NCBI GenBank assembly: GCA_013390785.1
Contig: JACASW010000006.1
Location: 1-64,000 of the forward strand
Origin: Marine Group I thaumarchaeote
GTDB taxonomy: Archaea; Thermoproteota; Nitrososphaeria; Nitrososphaerales; Nitrosopumilaceae
Length of the DNA: 64,000 nt
Direction of reading: 5' to 3'
The notes beneath the pieces were generated by a model that saw only the letters and a list, made by a program, of their open reading frames with translations, was not told where the DNA came from and did not search any database. Shown one piece after another: positions 18,879 to 27,478 of this stretch. The position numbers and the translations under genes were made by a program. The first letter of the stretch is position 1. Every line of letters begins with the position of its first letter.

Positions 18879-19054
18879 ATTTTTTGGAAAAATTATCAGT
18901 TTTTTGATTTACTCGATCTGTTTTTGGACATAATTAAATCTCTGGAAATGAGATTTATGAAAAAATCACATGATTACGACTTTTCCAGTTTCATTGTTTG
19001 GAATAAACTCATGAATGAAGAAACATAAATAGGACTCATTCTAAGGCTAGAATA

Positions 19055-19888
19055 ATGAATTCTCGTAGACATACGATCACATCACTTTCGATCGTTCTTC
19101 TTGCAGTAACTATTATGTCTGTTTCTGCCATAGGTCAAAATGCCTATGCTGGCGGAGCTGGCATGTCACTGTCTGCGGATTGTTCTGGTTCAAGTTGTGA
19201 CATAAGTGGAACAACTGACAGAAGTGATCAAGATGCAACAATGGTTGTAACAGCACCTAACGGCAACATAGTTACAGTTGGCCAATTAAGTACATCAGGT
19301 GGTAGCTATTCTACATCAATTAATGTAAGCAATCTAGATGATGGTAGTTACACAGTCGCAGTAAACCAAGGTAGTTCTTCAAAGTACAATCTATCAGTTA
19401 GCGTTGATGTTTCAGATGGAAGTTCAGATTCATCTGCATCAGTAAGCAATCAAATAGCTGCATCAGAAGAGGAAGCAGCAGCATCAGTAGCATCTCCAGT
19501 AGGTGGATTCACCATAACAGCTGGTGGAATGGAAGGTTCTACTACAATTGACGTAAGCGGAACAACTGACAGAAGTGGAGACATTACACTTACCGTTACA
19601 GCACCAAATGGAAACATTGTAACAGTATCTCAGATATCTCCTTCAGGTGGTAGCTTTGCAACAACAATCGAAACAGGTGGACCAATGTGGAGCCAAGATG
19701 GAATGTATACAATCAAAGCAGTTCAAGGAGCAGCTTCAAGTCATCAGAAAACTGCTCAAGTTGAAGTTATAGATGGTCATGTTATTCCAGAATTTGGTGT
19801 TATTGCTGCAATGATACTCGCAGTTGCAATTGTATCAATAATTGTGGTCACTGCAAAGACAAAACTCAGTTTGGTACCAAGGTACTAA
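19055..19888 (+). CDS. PEFG-CTERM surface protein with two similar repeats
   Basis: A 277-residue secreted protein. There is an N-terminal signal peptide (about residues 1-32, ending near AYA), then two related domains containing SGTTDRSG/SDQ and TVTAPNGNIVTV, suggesting internal duplication (about 40-115 and 150-235). A Ser/Ala-rich linker separates them. The protein ends with the PEFG-CTERM sorting signal: IPEFG, a hydrophobic helix, and a basic tail. It is predicted to be an extracellular surface protein typical of marine thaumarchaea; the function is unknown. It is the first of three PEFG genes, and its 3' end is copied exactly in the second. Confidence 0.88.
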   Translation: MNSRRHTITSLSIVLLAVTIMSVSAIGQNAYAGGAGMSLSADCSGSSCDISGTTDRSDQDATMVVTAPNGNIVTVGQLSTSGGSYSTSINVSNLDDGSYTVAVNQGSSSKYNLSVSVDVSDGSSDSSASVSNQIAASEEEAAASVASPVGGFTITAGGMEGSTTIDVSGTTDRSGDITLTVTAPNGNIVTVSQISPSGGSFATTIETGGPMWSQDGMYTIKAVQGAASSHQKTAQVEVIDGHVIPEFGVIAAMILAVAIVSIIVVTAKTKLSLVPRY

Positions 19889-19902
19889 AATTCATCTTTT
19901 TA
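19784..19902 (+). repeat. 119-bp perfect direct repeat, copy 1 (PEFG tail)
   Basis: Identical base for base to 20717-20835. It covers the last 34 codons of the gene (from the I of IPEFG to the end), the stop codon and 14 bp beyond it. The rest of the two genes is clearly diverged, so the identity is local. Confidence 0.97.
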
Positions 19903-19954
19903 TTTTGTTTATTAGACTTACTAGATAATTAGCAATATCATATCTTCAAATAAC

Positions 19955-20821
19955 ATGAATAAGCACGTGATGCCCGTATTAGTTGCTATTTTAATTCTAT
20001 CCACAACTGGTCTCGCATCACAAGCATTTGCTGCAACTACTATTACAATTAATACAGACAAGGATGTTTATGATCACACTGACATTGTTACTATAACAGG
20101 AACTGTTGACCCTGTTGATGAAAATGAAATACCAATATCTATTTTGTTTGTAAATCAATATGACAGCATTGTTAGTATAGACCAACTTTTCGTGAACAGT
20201 GATGGTAGTTGGTCAGGTCAAATTGTACTTAATCCTAAAAATAATTTACAGAGTGAAGATGGTGTCTACGAGATTAGAGCGAGTTATGGCAACTTTGCTT
20301 CAATAGCCTTGTCAATCGAACTGACTAATGCTGTTGAAACATCTGAAGCAGAAGGAACAGAAGTTGGAACAGCTGTAACTGGAACAGCTGTAATCGGAAC
20401 AGACGTAACTGGACCTAGTGGTGAATCATTCTACAAATTAGCTGGAGGACAAGTAGACTATGATGAAACATGTAATTCTAATCCTGCTTTTTTTGCCAAT
20501 GCGGATGATGATAGTATTGTAATATACCTTGATCCAGTCAATGATGGAATACTAACAGTTACTTTGCACGAAGATCTAATCAAACCTTTTGAAGATGGAA
20601 CCTTTGCAGTCATAGTAAATAATCAAGAAATGCAAGATTTCACACAGGTTGGAAATACACTAACAATTCCATGTGTTGTAGGAACTGAAAAAATTGAAAT
20701 TCATGGTAGTTGGGCGATTCCAGAATTTGGTGTTATTGCTGCAATGATACTCGCAGTTGCAATTGTATCAATAATTGTGGTCACTGCAAAGACAAAACTC
20801 AGTTTGGTACCAAGGTACTAA
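19955..20821 (+). CDS. PEFG-CTERM surface protein
   Basis: A 288-residue secreted protein. It has a signal peptide (about 1-26, ending AFA) and an N-terminal beta-sandwich-like domain (about 30-125: VYDHTDIVTITGTVDP, then DGSWSGQI). A short threonine/glycine repeat (TAVTGTAVIGTDVTG, about 142-156) follows, then a second domain rich in acidic residues, and the PEFG-CTERM tail. It lies 66 bp after the first PEFG gene, in the same direction. The tail is nucleotide-identical to that of the first gene. The function is unknown; it probably sits at the cell surface. Confidence 0.88.
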   Translation: MNKHVMPVLVAILILSTTGLASQAFAATTITINTDKDVYDHTDIVTITGTVDPVDENEIPISILFVNQYDSIVSIDQLFVNSDGSWSGQIVLNPKNNLQSEDGVYEIRASYGNFASIALSIELTNAVETSEAEGTEVGTAVTGTAVIGTDVTGPSGESFYKLAGGQVDYDETCNSNPAFFANADDDSIVIYLDPVNDGILTVTLHEDLIKPFEDGTFAVIVNNQEMQDFTQVGNTLTIPCVVGTEKIEIHGSWAIPEFGVIAAMILAVAIVSIIVVTAKTKLSLVPRY

Positions 20822-20835
20822 AATTCATCTTTTTA
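20717..20835 (+). repeat. 119-bp perfect direct repeat, copy 2 (PEFG tail)
   Basis: The exact counterpart of 19784-19902, offset by 933 bp. It includes the complete PEFG anchor, stop codon and the first bases of the 3' untranslated region. It points to recent gene conversion or transfer of the anchor cassette. Confidence 0.97.
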
Positions 20836-20887
20836 CTGTCATAATTAAATCAGTAAAGGAAATATAGAATCCGAATTTAAATTGGTT

Positions 20888-21721
20888 ATGCATAATAGAA
20901 GAATTTTTTGTGTTATACTTACTCTGACGCTTGCTATTGGTATGATCTTTCAGGCTGCAGAAGCAGTTGATGAAGTAGCACTATCCACTTCCAACGACAT
21001 ATACTATAATGGAGATCATGTAGTGATTTTTGGTAATGTTAACACGTTTTTTGAAAATCTGCCTATAACTATACAAATTTACCATGAAACAAATCTGGTT
21101 AGTGTTGACCAAGTTCCTGTTGCAAAAGATGGAACGTTTGTTTCAAGTTTCTATGCTACGGGATCTAAATGGAAAGATGAGGGTACTTATACGATCAGGG
21201 CACAGTATACTCCAACTCAAATCGCAGAAACAACCTTTGAGTTTTTTGGTCAAGCGATTGACAAAAGTTCTGCAGTTTTTCCTGTTGATATTCCCAATTC
21301 AGGAACTTTTGATGTGGGATATACGGTTAGAGGTGGTGAAGTCAAAAATATAATCATGAACCAAGAACGCTATTCACTTATTATTGAAACCATCATGACT
21401 TCCAATGGTAACCTAGTTTTGAAATTACCTAGAGACAGTTTTGATGCTCAAAATGATGATGCAGATACAACTTTCATAATTTTGATCAGTAAACAAAATA
21501 ACATGGCAGCAGATTTTACGCAGGTTGAATATGAGGAAATTGCTGTCAGCCCTGATTATAGAACTATACGTATCCCATTAGAAGAAGGTGACAAATGGGT
21601 TGAGGTAATAGGTACGTATGTAATTCCTGAATTTGGAAGTATGGTAGCTATAATTTTGGTTGTAGCGGTATCATCGGCAATTATAGTGTCTAAAAGCAAA
21701 TTTTCTGTTAGATATAATTAG
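20888..21721 (+). CDS. PEFG-CTERM surface protein, diverged third member
   Basis: A 277-residue secreted protein. It has a signal peptide (about 1-24, ending AEA), a domain similar to the N-terminus of the preceding gene (DIYYNGDHVVIFGNV, then VAKDGTFVSSF), a second beta-rich domain, and a C-terminal IPEFG plus hydrophobic helix plus KSKF tail. Unlike the other two, its anchor is diverged in sequence. ATG 20888 is preferred over the in-frame TTG at 20882. It is the last of the three tandem PEFG genes; function unknown. Confidence 0.85.
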   Translation: MHNRRIFCVILTLTLAIGMIFQAAEAVDEVALSTSNDIYYNGDHVVIFGNVNTFFENLPITIQIYHETNLVSVDQVPVAKDGTFVSSFYATGSKWKDEGTYTIRAQYTPTQIAETTFEFFGQAIDKSSAVFPVDIPNSGTFDVGYTVRGGEVKNIIMNQERYSLIIETIMTSNGNLVLKLPRDSFDAQNDDADTTFIILISKQNNMAADFTQVEYEEIAVSPDYRTIRIPLEEGDKWVEVIGTYVIPEFGSMVAIILVVAVSSAIIVSKSKFSVRYN

Positions 21722-21723
21722 AT

Positions 21724-22893
21724 TCAAAAATTATATTTTGTTTTGTAAGGAGAAACACTTCGTAGTTCCGCTACAATTTTTTTTAAAACTTCTACCGTCT
21801 GATCTACTTCATCCAATGTATTCATATATCCAAACGATATACGTAACGAACCAGTTATTTGCTCATGATTAAAACCCATTGCTTTCAATACATGTGATGC
21901 TTTTTGAGTGTGCACAGAACATGCAGAACCAGTTGAAGCAGCAATGCCATGTTCATCCAACTTTATGATCAAATCTTCACCATTTACTCCAAGAAATGTT
22001 AAATGAATATTATTGAAAATTCTTTTTTCTGTATTGCCATTAAGTTTTACATGAGGTATTTCTTTGACTATTTTTGAGAGCATTGAAGAGTAAAGTGTTT
22101 GAAAGTGAGAAATGTTTTCGTTTAATCTTTCTTTTGCAATCTCACATGCCTTTCCAAATCCTACTATACTAGCAACATTTTCAGTGCCTGACCGCATCCC
22201 ATTTTCTTGACCACCCCCTAAAATTTCAGGAGCTATTGTCAAACCTTTTTTTATAAATAATGCACCAACACCCTTAGGACCATTAATTTTATGTGAAGAA
22301 ATTGATAATGCATCAACGCCTAATTCTTCTACATTGATTGGAACCTTACCTACTGCTTGTACAGCGTCCGTATGTAATGGTATTTGATATTTGTTACAAA
22401 TTTTTGATATTTCTTTAATGGGTTGTATTGTACCGACTTCATTGTTTGCAAACATGACACTAACAATAACTGTTTGTGGGTTTATTGAATTTGTAATATC
22501 ATTAGGATTGATAATTCCATGTTCATCAACTGATAGATATGTGACCTTCACTCCATTTTTTTCTAGATCTCTACAAGGTTCTAAGATTGCTTCATGCTCT
22601 ATTGATGACGTTATGATGTGATTCAGCACAAACTTTGGTCCTTGGGATTTTGGAATACCATACAAAATGGTGTTATTTGATTCAGTCCCACCTGATGTAA
22701 ATAGAATTTCGTCTGGTTCGGCGCCAATAAGTGCGGCTACCTGTTTTCGTGCTTTTTGTATTGCACTCTTTGCTTTCCTGCCAAATTGATGAATTGATGA
22801 GGGATTACCATACTGTATGTCAAAATATGGTATCATTTCTTTAACTACTTCCGGATGTACTGCGGTTGAAGCAGCATTATCAAAATAAATCAA
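21724..22893 (-). CDS. Cysteine desulfurase (NifS/IscS type)
   Basis: A 389-residue PLP enzyme that removes sulfur from cysteine as a persulfide. The PLP lysine is in SSHKINGPKG (about residue 203), and the catalytic cysteine lies on the mobile loop STGSACS (about 327). Its start overlaps the larE stop by 4 bp, so it is translationally coupled to the lar genes. The context suggests that it feeds sulfur to LarE, although a general Fe-S role is also possible. Confidence 0.93.
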   Translation of the reverse strand: MIYFDNAASTAVHPEVVKEMIPYFDIQYGNPSSIHQFGRKAKSAIQKARKQVAALIGAEPDEILFTSGGTESNNTILYGIPKSQGPKFVLNHIITSSIEHEAILEPCRDLEKNGVKVTYLSVDEHGIINPNDITNSINPQTVIVSVMFANNEVGTIQPIKEISKICNKYQIPLHTDAVQAVGKVPINVEELGVDALSISSHKINGPKGVGALFIKKGLTIAPEILGGGQENGMRSGTENVASIVGFGKACEIAKERLNENISHFQTLYSSMLSKIVKEIPHVKLNGNTEKRIFNNIHLTFLGVNGEDLIIKLDEHGIAASTGSACSVHTQKASHVLKAMGFNHEQITGSLRISFGYMNTLDEVDQTVEVLKKIVAELRSVSPYKTKYNF

Positions 22894-23693
22894 TTAGTTA
22901 TCACATTAATTTTTCCAGGTCTGTAGCCTTCTGGATCTACAGAAACATCCTCAAAGCTTATCAGTTTTAATTGGTTCTTGATTTTTTGTAATACCAAATT
23001 GTTTTCAAGCAAATACAAATCATCTACACCAACCTCAATTTTCGCTATACCATCCATATCTCTAACACGTACCTGTTTAGCTCCCGTGAGTTGCTTGACA
23101 ATTTTTTCACCAATTTCAATTCTGGCTAGTCTTTGAGCAGTTACACTTTGGCCCCAAGGAATACGCGAAGCAAGGCACGAGTTAGAGGGTTTATCATAAA
23201 CTGACAGACCAACGCTTTTAGCTGTTTCTCTTACTATTTTCTTGGAGAATCCAATTTCTGCTAATGGACTTCTAATTCCATTTTCATGCAGTGCTAATAC
23301 ACCTGGACGGTAATCTCCCAAGTCATCAATATTGGTACCGTCTACAATCATATTAGATTCAAATTTCTTTGCTATTTCTAAGAGATGTTCTGAAAGTTCG
23401 CTTCTGCAATAAAAGCAACGATTGTTATCATTTTTAACAAAACTTTCGTTATCAAGCTCATTGTATTCTATTACTATATGCTTGATTCCAATCTCTGAAG
23501 ATATTTTTGTTGCATATTCTAATTCTTCTTGTGCAAGTGTCTTATAATCAGCAGTAACCGCTATTGCCGATTTGCCTAATCTAGCATAAGCGGCATAAGC
23601 AACTAAAGCACTATCAACACCACCTGAAAGGGCCACAAGTACACTGTTTTTGTCATCAAACCAATTCAGTAGTTTAGTAAGTTGTGTTTTCAT
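22890..23693 (-). CDS. larE: LarE-type sulfur transferase for the nickel-pincer cofactor, three-cysteine form
   Basis: A 267-residue PP-loop ATPase (SGGVDS, residues 23-28) of the LarE family, which converts the carboxylates of the pyridinium precursor to thiocarboxylates during nickel-pincer nucleotide synthesis. Three cysteines stand out: C93 and C96 in RCFYCRS, and C173 in SCLASR. LarE proteins with only the last cysteine sacrifice it as the sulfur donor. Forms with all three are known to carry a [4Fe-4S] cluster that passes on external sulfur. Overlaps of 4 bp with both larC and the desulfurase gene support one operon. Confidence 0.88.
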   Translation of the reverse strand: MKTQLTKLLNWFDDKNSVLVALSGGVDSALVAYAAYARLGKSAIAVTADYKTLAQEELEYATKISSEIGIKHIVIEYNELDNESFVKNDNNRCFYCRSELSEHLLEIAKKFESNMIVDGTNIDDLGDYRPGVLALHENGIRSPLAEIGFSKKIVRETAKSVGLSVYDKPSNSCLASRIPWGQSVTAQRLARIEIGEKIVKQLTGAKQVRVRDMDGIAKIEVGVDDLYLLENNLVLQKIKNQLKLISFEDVSVDPEGYRPGKINVITN

Positions 23694-24910
23694 ATTTCTT
23701 TTCTCACTTCTTGATTTAGTAATTCTTCTGTATCTTTAAATGAAATACTAAGAGCGCTAGAGATTTCTCTGATATCATCAGATTCAATTTTGAAATGAGA
23801 ACCATTGCTTAGATCTCTGGTTTTATACCTGACATCAAAACTTTGTCCCTGAATATTCACAGAAACTATCTTAACAGATCTAGGAACAATGTATCGTTCA
23901 GAAGTTCTTATTCTTACACCAAGTGTTCCAGTTTCAGTTACTAACAGATCCATGATAGAATTCATAGTATCAGAATCACAGATAACAGACACTAAATTTG
24001 TAGGGCGGCCTTTTTTTGTGATTGCCGAAGATATTGTTACATCCTTTGCACCCTGTGCCATTATTTTTTCAATCATATTTCCAAGAACTTCACCAGATAC
24101 ATCATCAACATTTGTTTCAAGTATTTTCACTGTATCCAGTTGAAGTTTAGTTGACGCGATTCCTCTAACTATTTTTAATACGTTTGAAAATCCTTCAAAA
24201 TCTTTTTGGCCTGCACCGTAACCAATAGATTGAATTTTCATAGGTGGATAAAACTCAGAGCATTCTTTAATCAGATTAACTAACATGCTAGCTCCCGTAG
24301 GTGTTGTAAGTTCCTCTTTTACATTTCCGCCTACTGTAATAATTCCTGATTCTCTAAATATTTCTAAAATTGCATAGGCAGGATTAGAACTAGTACCATG
24401 AGAAAAAGTTACTGTACCACCACCAATAGCTACAGGTGTGACAACTATGTCATCATCAAAACAACCCAAGTCATCTAGAGCAATAGCAGTTCCTAATAGA
24501 TCTACAACTGTATCAAAACTTGCTGCCTCATGAAAATGCACTGAATCCTCTGGTTCGCCATGAAGTTTTGATTCTGCACGTATGAGAGTTTCAATTGATT
24601 TTATTGCAAAAGTTTTTGCACTTTCAGAAATTGTTAATTTTTCTGTAGATTTTTCAATTATTTCCTTTATCTCTATACCTTTTCTTTCATGTACGTCATC
24701 ATCTATTTCTAATAGTAATTCAGTTGCTTGTAACGAATTTTTTTTCACTTCTACAAAATCTATCTTTTTTATTTTAACATCTTTACATAATGATTCAGCA
24801 CTACGAATGCCATCTATGATCTTTGATCGGTTTGCACCAATATTTACAAGACTCGAAAGTAGCATATCACCGGAAACACCAGCAACCTGAGCATCAATAA
24901 CAAATACCAT
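23690..24910 (-). CDS. larC: LarC-type nickel insertion protein
   Basis: A 406-residue LarC, the CTP-dependent enzyme that inserts nickel into the pincer nucleotide. The family N-terminus AGVSGDMLLSSLVNIGA is clear, as are HFHEA near residue 127 and the TPTGA segment. In Lactiplantibacillus the protein is made by a programmed frameshift (LarC1/LarC2); here it is one uninterrupted gene. It is the first gene of larC-larE-desulfurase and is divergent from the malate dehydrogenase gene across an 85-bp A/T-rich gap that holds both promoters. Confidence 0.9.
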   Translation of the reverse strand: MVFVIDAQVAGVSGDMLLSSLVNIGANRSKIIDGIRSAESLCKDVKIKKIDFVEVKKNSLQATELLLEIDDDVHERKGIEIKEIIEKSTEKLTISESAKTFAIKSIETLIRAESKLHGEPEDSVHFHEAASFDTVVDLLGTAIALDDLGCFDDDIVVTPVAIGGGTVTFSHGTSSNPAYAILEIFRESGIITVGGNVKEELTTPTGASMLVNLIKECSEFYPPMKIQSIGYGAGQKDFEGFSNVLKIVRGIASTKLQLDTVKILETNVDDVSGEVLGNMIEKIMAQGAKDVTISSAITKKGRPTNLVSVICDSDTMNSIMDLLVTETGTLGVRIRTSERYIVPRSVKIVSVNIQGQSFDVRYKTRDLSNGSHFKIESDDIREISSALSISFKDTEELLNQEVRKEI

Positions 24911-24995
24911 AAAACTAAATTCTTTAAAATGCTTATAAATTCTGTTTAATGCTTATTCGCCTAAGATTTAATTATCAAAAATCTAAGTGCAGAGT

Positions 24996-25910
24996 ATGAT
25001 AACTATAATTGGTGCAGGAAAAGTGGGTGGATCTGCTGCACTACATTCTGCAATAAAGCAATTAGATGATCAAATTCTTCTCTTGGATATTGCAGAAGGA
25101 CTCCCACAAGGAGAAGCAATGGATCTAAATCATTTGTTATCTGAACAGGGAATAGATGTTGAAATCAGTGGTTCTAACAATTATGAAGATATGAAGGGTT
25201 CCGACATTGTTGTTGTAGTAGCTGGTGCTGGCAGGAAACCAGGAATGACTAGAATGGATTTACTGAAGATCAATGCGGGAGTTGTAAAAGATGTTGTGGG
25301 AAATATAAAAAAATATGCAGATAATTCATTGATAATTCCGGTAACTAACCCGCTGGATCCTATGGCATACATTACATACAAAAGTTCAGGTTTTGAAAAA
25401 AATAGAGTGTTTGGAATGGGTGGAATGTTAGACTTGTCGAGATTTAAACAATTCATTCACGAATCTACTGGTGGTTCACGAAAAGAGATTGATGCAATAG
25501 TAATAGGGGAACATGGGGAAAACATGCTACCACTGACTAGATTTGCACAAGTATCTGGAAAACCCTTACCAACAATCCTTTCTCAAGAGAAATTAGATGA
25601 GATTTTTACACTGACAAAAAATGTTGCAGCCGAAGTGATAAAACTAAAAGGTGCTACTGTACATGCACCTGGAAATGCAATCTCCTCTATGATTCAAAGT
25701 GTTGTAAAAGACACAAAGCAAGTAATGCCAGTTTCAACATACTTGGATGGAGAATATGGTCATTCAGATGTAACAATTGGTGTCCCTGCGGTAATAGGAA
25801 AGAATGGTGTAGAAAAAATCAATGAACTTGATTTGGACCAAGACGAAAAAGAATGGTTCGATAAAGGAGTAAGTAGTATTAAAAATGCCCTAGTGGGGAT
25901 AGACACCTGA
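24996..25910 (+). CDS. mdh: Malate dehydrogenase (LDH-like family)
   Basis: A 304-residue NAD-dependent enzyme with the Rossmann motif GAGKVG (residues 6-11), an Asp at the end of the second strand (LLLDIAEG), which favours NAD over NADP, and the active-site loop [10 protein letters not shown]. An arginine at the position equivalent to LDH residue 102 marks oxaloacetate specificity. Catalytic His is in IGEHGENM. It interconverts malate and oxaloacetate. ATG 24996 fits the family N-terminus better than GTG 24987. It is embedded among lar genes, being divergent from larC and 34 bp before larB. Confidence 0.92.
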   Translation: MITIIGAGKVGGSAALHSAIKQLDDQILLLDIAEGLPQGEAMDLNHLLSEQGIDVEISGSNNYEDMKGSDIVVVVAGAGRKPGMTRMDLLKINAGVVKDVVGNIKKYADNSLIIPVTNPLDPMAYITYKSSGFEKNRVFGMGGMLDLSRFKQFIHESTGGSRKEIDAIVIGEHGENMLPLTRFAQVSGKPLPTILSQEKLDEIFTLTKNVAAEVIKLKGATVHAPGNAISSMIQSVVKDTKQVMPVSTYLDGEYGHSDVTIGVPAVIGKNGVEKINELDLDQDEKEWFDKGVSSIKNALVGIDT

Positions 25911-25944
25911 TCATTTTTTAAACTAATCAAATTTAATGTAATAA

Positions 25945-26718
25945 TTGAACGTAGAACAAATTTTCCAATCGTTACAAAAAGGAAAGATTTCGCCATCAAA
26001 GGCTAAAAAATTATTATCTCTATATTCAATTGAAAAGATAGGAAATATTGCCCAGATTGATACTGGAAGAAAAAACAGAAAGGGAATACCTGAGGTTATT
26101 TTCGCTGAAAAAAAACAACTTACTGATTTAAAAAAGATAATTACAAAAACTCTATCAAAAAATAATGAAGTACTTGTTTCTAGAATAAAACAAAAGGACT
26201 ATCCTAAAGTTTTAGAATTTTCTAGAAAAAACAAATACAAAATGAAAAAAGGAAAAAACACAACTGCGGTTCTGATTTACAAAAAAAATATTAAAAAAAC
26301 TGGTGGTAAGGTCGGAATAATTGCTGCTGGGACATCTGACATTGGTATAGCTGAGGAGGCTAGACTTGTATGTGAATCGATGAATTGTGATTCTATTTCC
26401 AGTTATGATGTTGGAATTGCGGGATTACATAGAATTTTTCCTGTTCTTAAGCAATTTGTTGAAGCGGAAGTTGACGTTATCATTGTAGTTGCTGGTATGG
26501 AAGGTGCATTAGCATCTATTGTATCATCAATAGCTGATGTTCCAGTAATTGGAGTACCAACTTCAATTGGATACGGATATGGCGAAAAAGGAGTTGCTGC
26601 ACTTGCATCAATGTTGCAAAGTTGTTCACTCGGTCTCACTGTAGTCAATATAGATAATGGTGTTGGTGCTGGTGCTGCTGCTGCAAATATAGCAAGCAGG
26701 ATAAAAACTAAATGTTAA
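25945..26718 (+). CDS. larB: LarB-type pyridinium-3,5-biscarboxylate mononucleotide synthase
   Basis: A 257-residue LarB, which carboxylates and hydrolyses nicotinic acid adenine dinucleotide to start nickel-pincer nucleotide synthesis. The C-terminal PurE-like domain is obvious (GIIAAGTSDIGIAEEA, then VVAGMEGALASIVSSIADVPVIGVPTS, and GVGAGAAAANIA). An N-terminal helical region precedes it. The start is a TTG at 25945. It follows mdh in the same direction and completes the larB/larC/larE set; its last 11 bp overlap the convergent VIT1-like gene. Confidence 0.9.
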   Translation: MNVEQIFQSLQKGKISPSKAKKLLSLYSIEKIGNIAQIDTGRKNRKGIPEVIFAEKKQLTDLKKIITKTLSKNNEVLVSRIKQKDYPKVLEFSRKNKYKMKKGKNTTAVLIYKKNIKKTGGKVGIIAAGTSDIGIAEEARLVCESMNCDSISSYDVGIAGLHRIFPVLKQFVEAEVDVIIVVAGMEGALASIVSSIADVPVIGVPTSIGYGYGEKGVAALASMLQSCSLGLTVVNIDNGVGAGAAAANIASRIKTKC

Positions 26719-27430
26719 TTATTCCCAAACTTGCAAGTTCATTGCCAATACCAAACCCAATTAACGCAACTCCAGTTCCAAGTCCAGCCATTTCTAAACC
26801 ACCCTTTACTATACCAGTTTGTGCCATTCTCGATTTTACAGCGCCAACAATGAATGAAGCAGTTACACTGATTCCTACTGCGATTGCTAGTGCACTATAA
26901 CCACTGCCAAAAAAGAACGGAATTATAGGAAGCATACCGCCAGCCAAAAAAGAAACAAACATTATCAGTGCGCTTTTTAGTGGACTTCCAACAACGTCTA
27001 CATTCAATCTTAGTTCTTCAGTAAGCATTGTATCTAGCCAGACTTTTTTATCAGAAGTAACTTTATTCACAATCATTTCAAGATCTTTACCAGTAAACCC
27101 TTTGGCTTTGTAAATATCCTCAATCTCTTTACGTTCAGCATCAGGTTTATTTTCTATCTCCCACTTCTCTCTGGCTATTTCAGATTCTAATAATTGTCTA
27201 TGTGATTTTACAGCAAGATAATTTTGTACAGCCATTGCTTTTGCGCCAGTAAACATTCCGACTAATGCCGCTAAAATTACAATATCAGATGCAACATTTG
27301 CTCCACCAACACCAGCCGCAATTCCAAGTGAAGTATTTATTCCATCACCAAACCCAAAAACAAAATCTCTCATCGTGCTGGATTCAGTCATGTGTGGTTC
27401 AGCGTGTCTAGGTTCACTAACTTCTTTCAT
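26708..27430 (-). CDS. VIT1/CCC1-family metal transporter
   Basis: A 240-residue membrane protein of the vacuolar iron/manganese transporter family. The first helix carries FGFGDGINTSLGIAAGVGGA, a hallmark of the family. A charged cytosolic segment with many Glu/Lys (about 85-140) follows, as in ferritin-like or linker regions, then three more hydrophobic helices. It is expected to move Fe2+ or Mn2+ across the membrane. It sits convergent to larB and divergent from the radical SAM gene, 48 bp away. Confidence 0.85.
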   Translation of the reverse strand: MKEVSEPRHAEPHMTESSTMRDFVFGFGDGINTSLGIAAGVGGANVASDIVILAALVGMFTGAKAMAVQNYLAVKSHRQLLESEIAREKWEIENKPDAERKEIEDIYKAKGFTGKDLEMIVNKVTSDKKVWLDTMLTEELRLNVDVVGSPLKSALIMFVSFLAGGMLPIIPFFFGSGYSALAIAVGISVTASFIVGAVKSRMAQTGIVKGGLEMAGLGTGVALIGFGIGNELASLGIINI

Positions 27431-27478
27431 TCTATTCTCCCTTTTTGATGATTGAATTTTTGGTGAATATTAGGTGTC

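Noticed and set aside
18948-19028. A 26-codon frame starting MRFMKKSH in the rpoH-PEFG gap
   Set aside because: The A/T box lies too close to the start, composition is not membrane-like or otherwise striking, and nothing else supports it.
27431-27478. Possible small gene or regulator between the VIT1-like and radical SAM genes
   Set aside because: Only 48 bp long; it holds the two divergent promoters and no frame of useful length.
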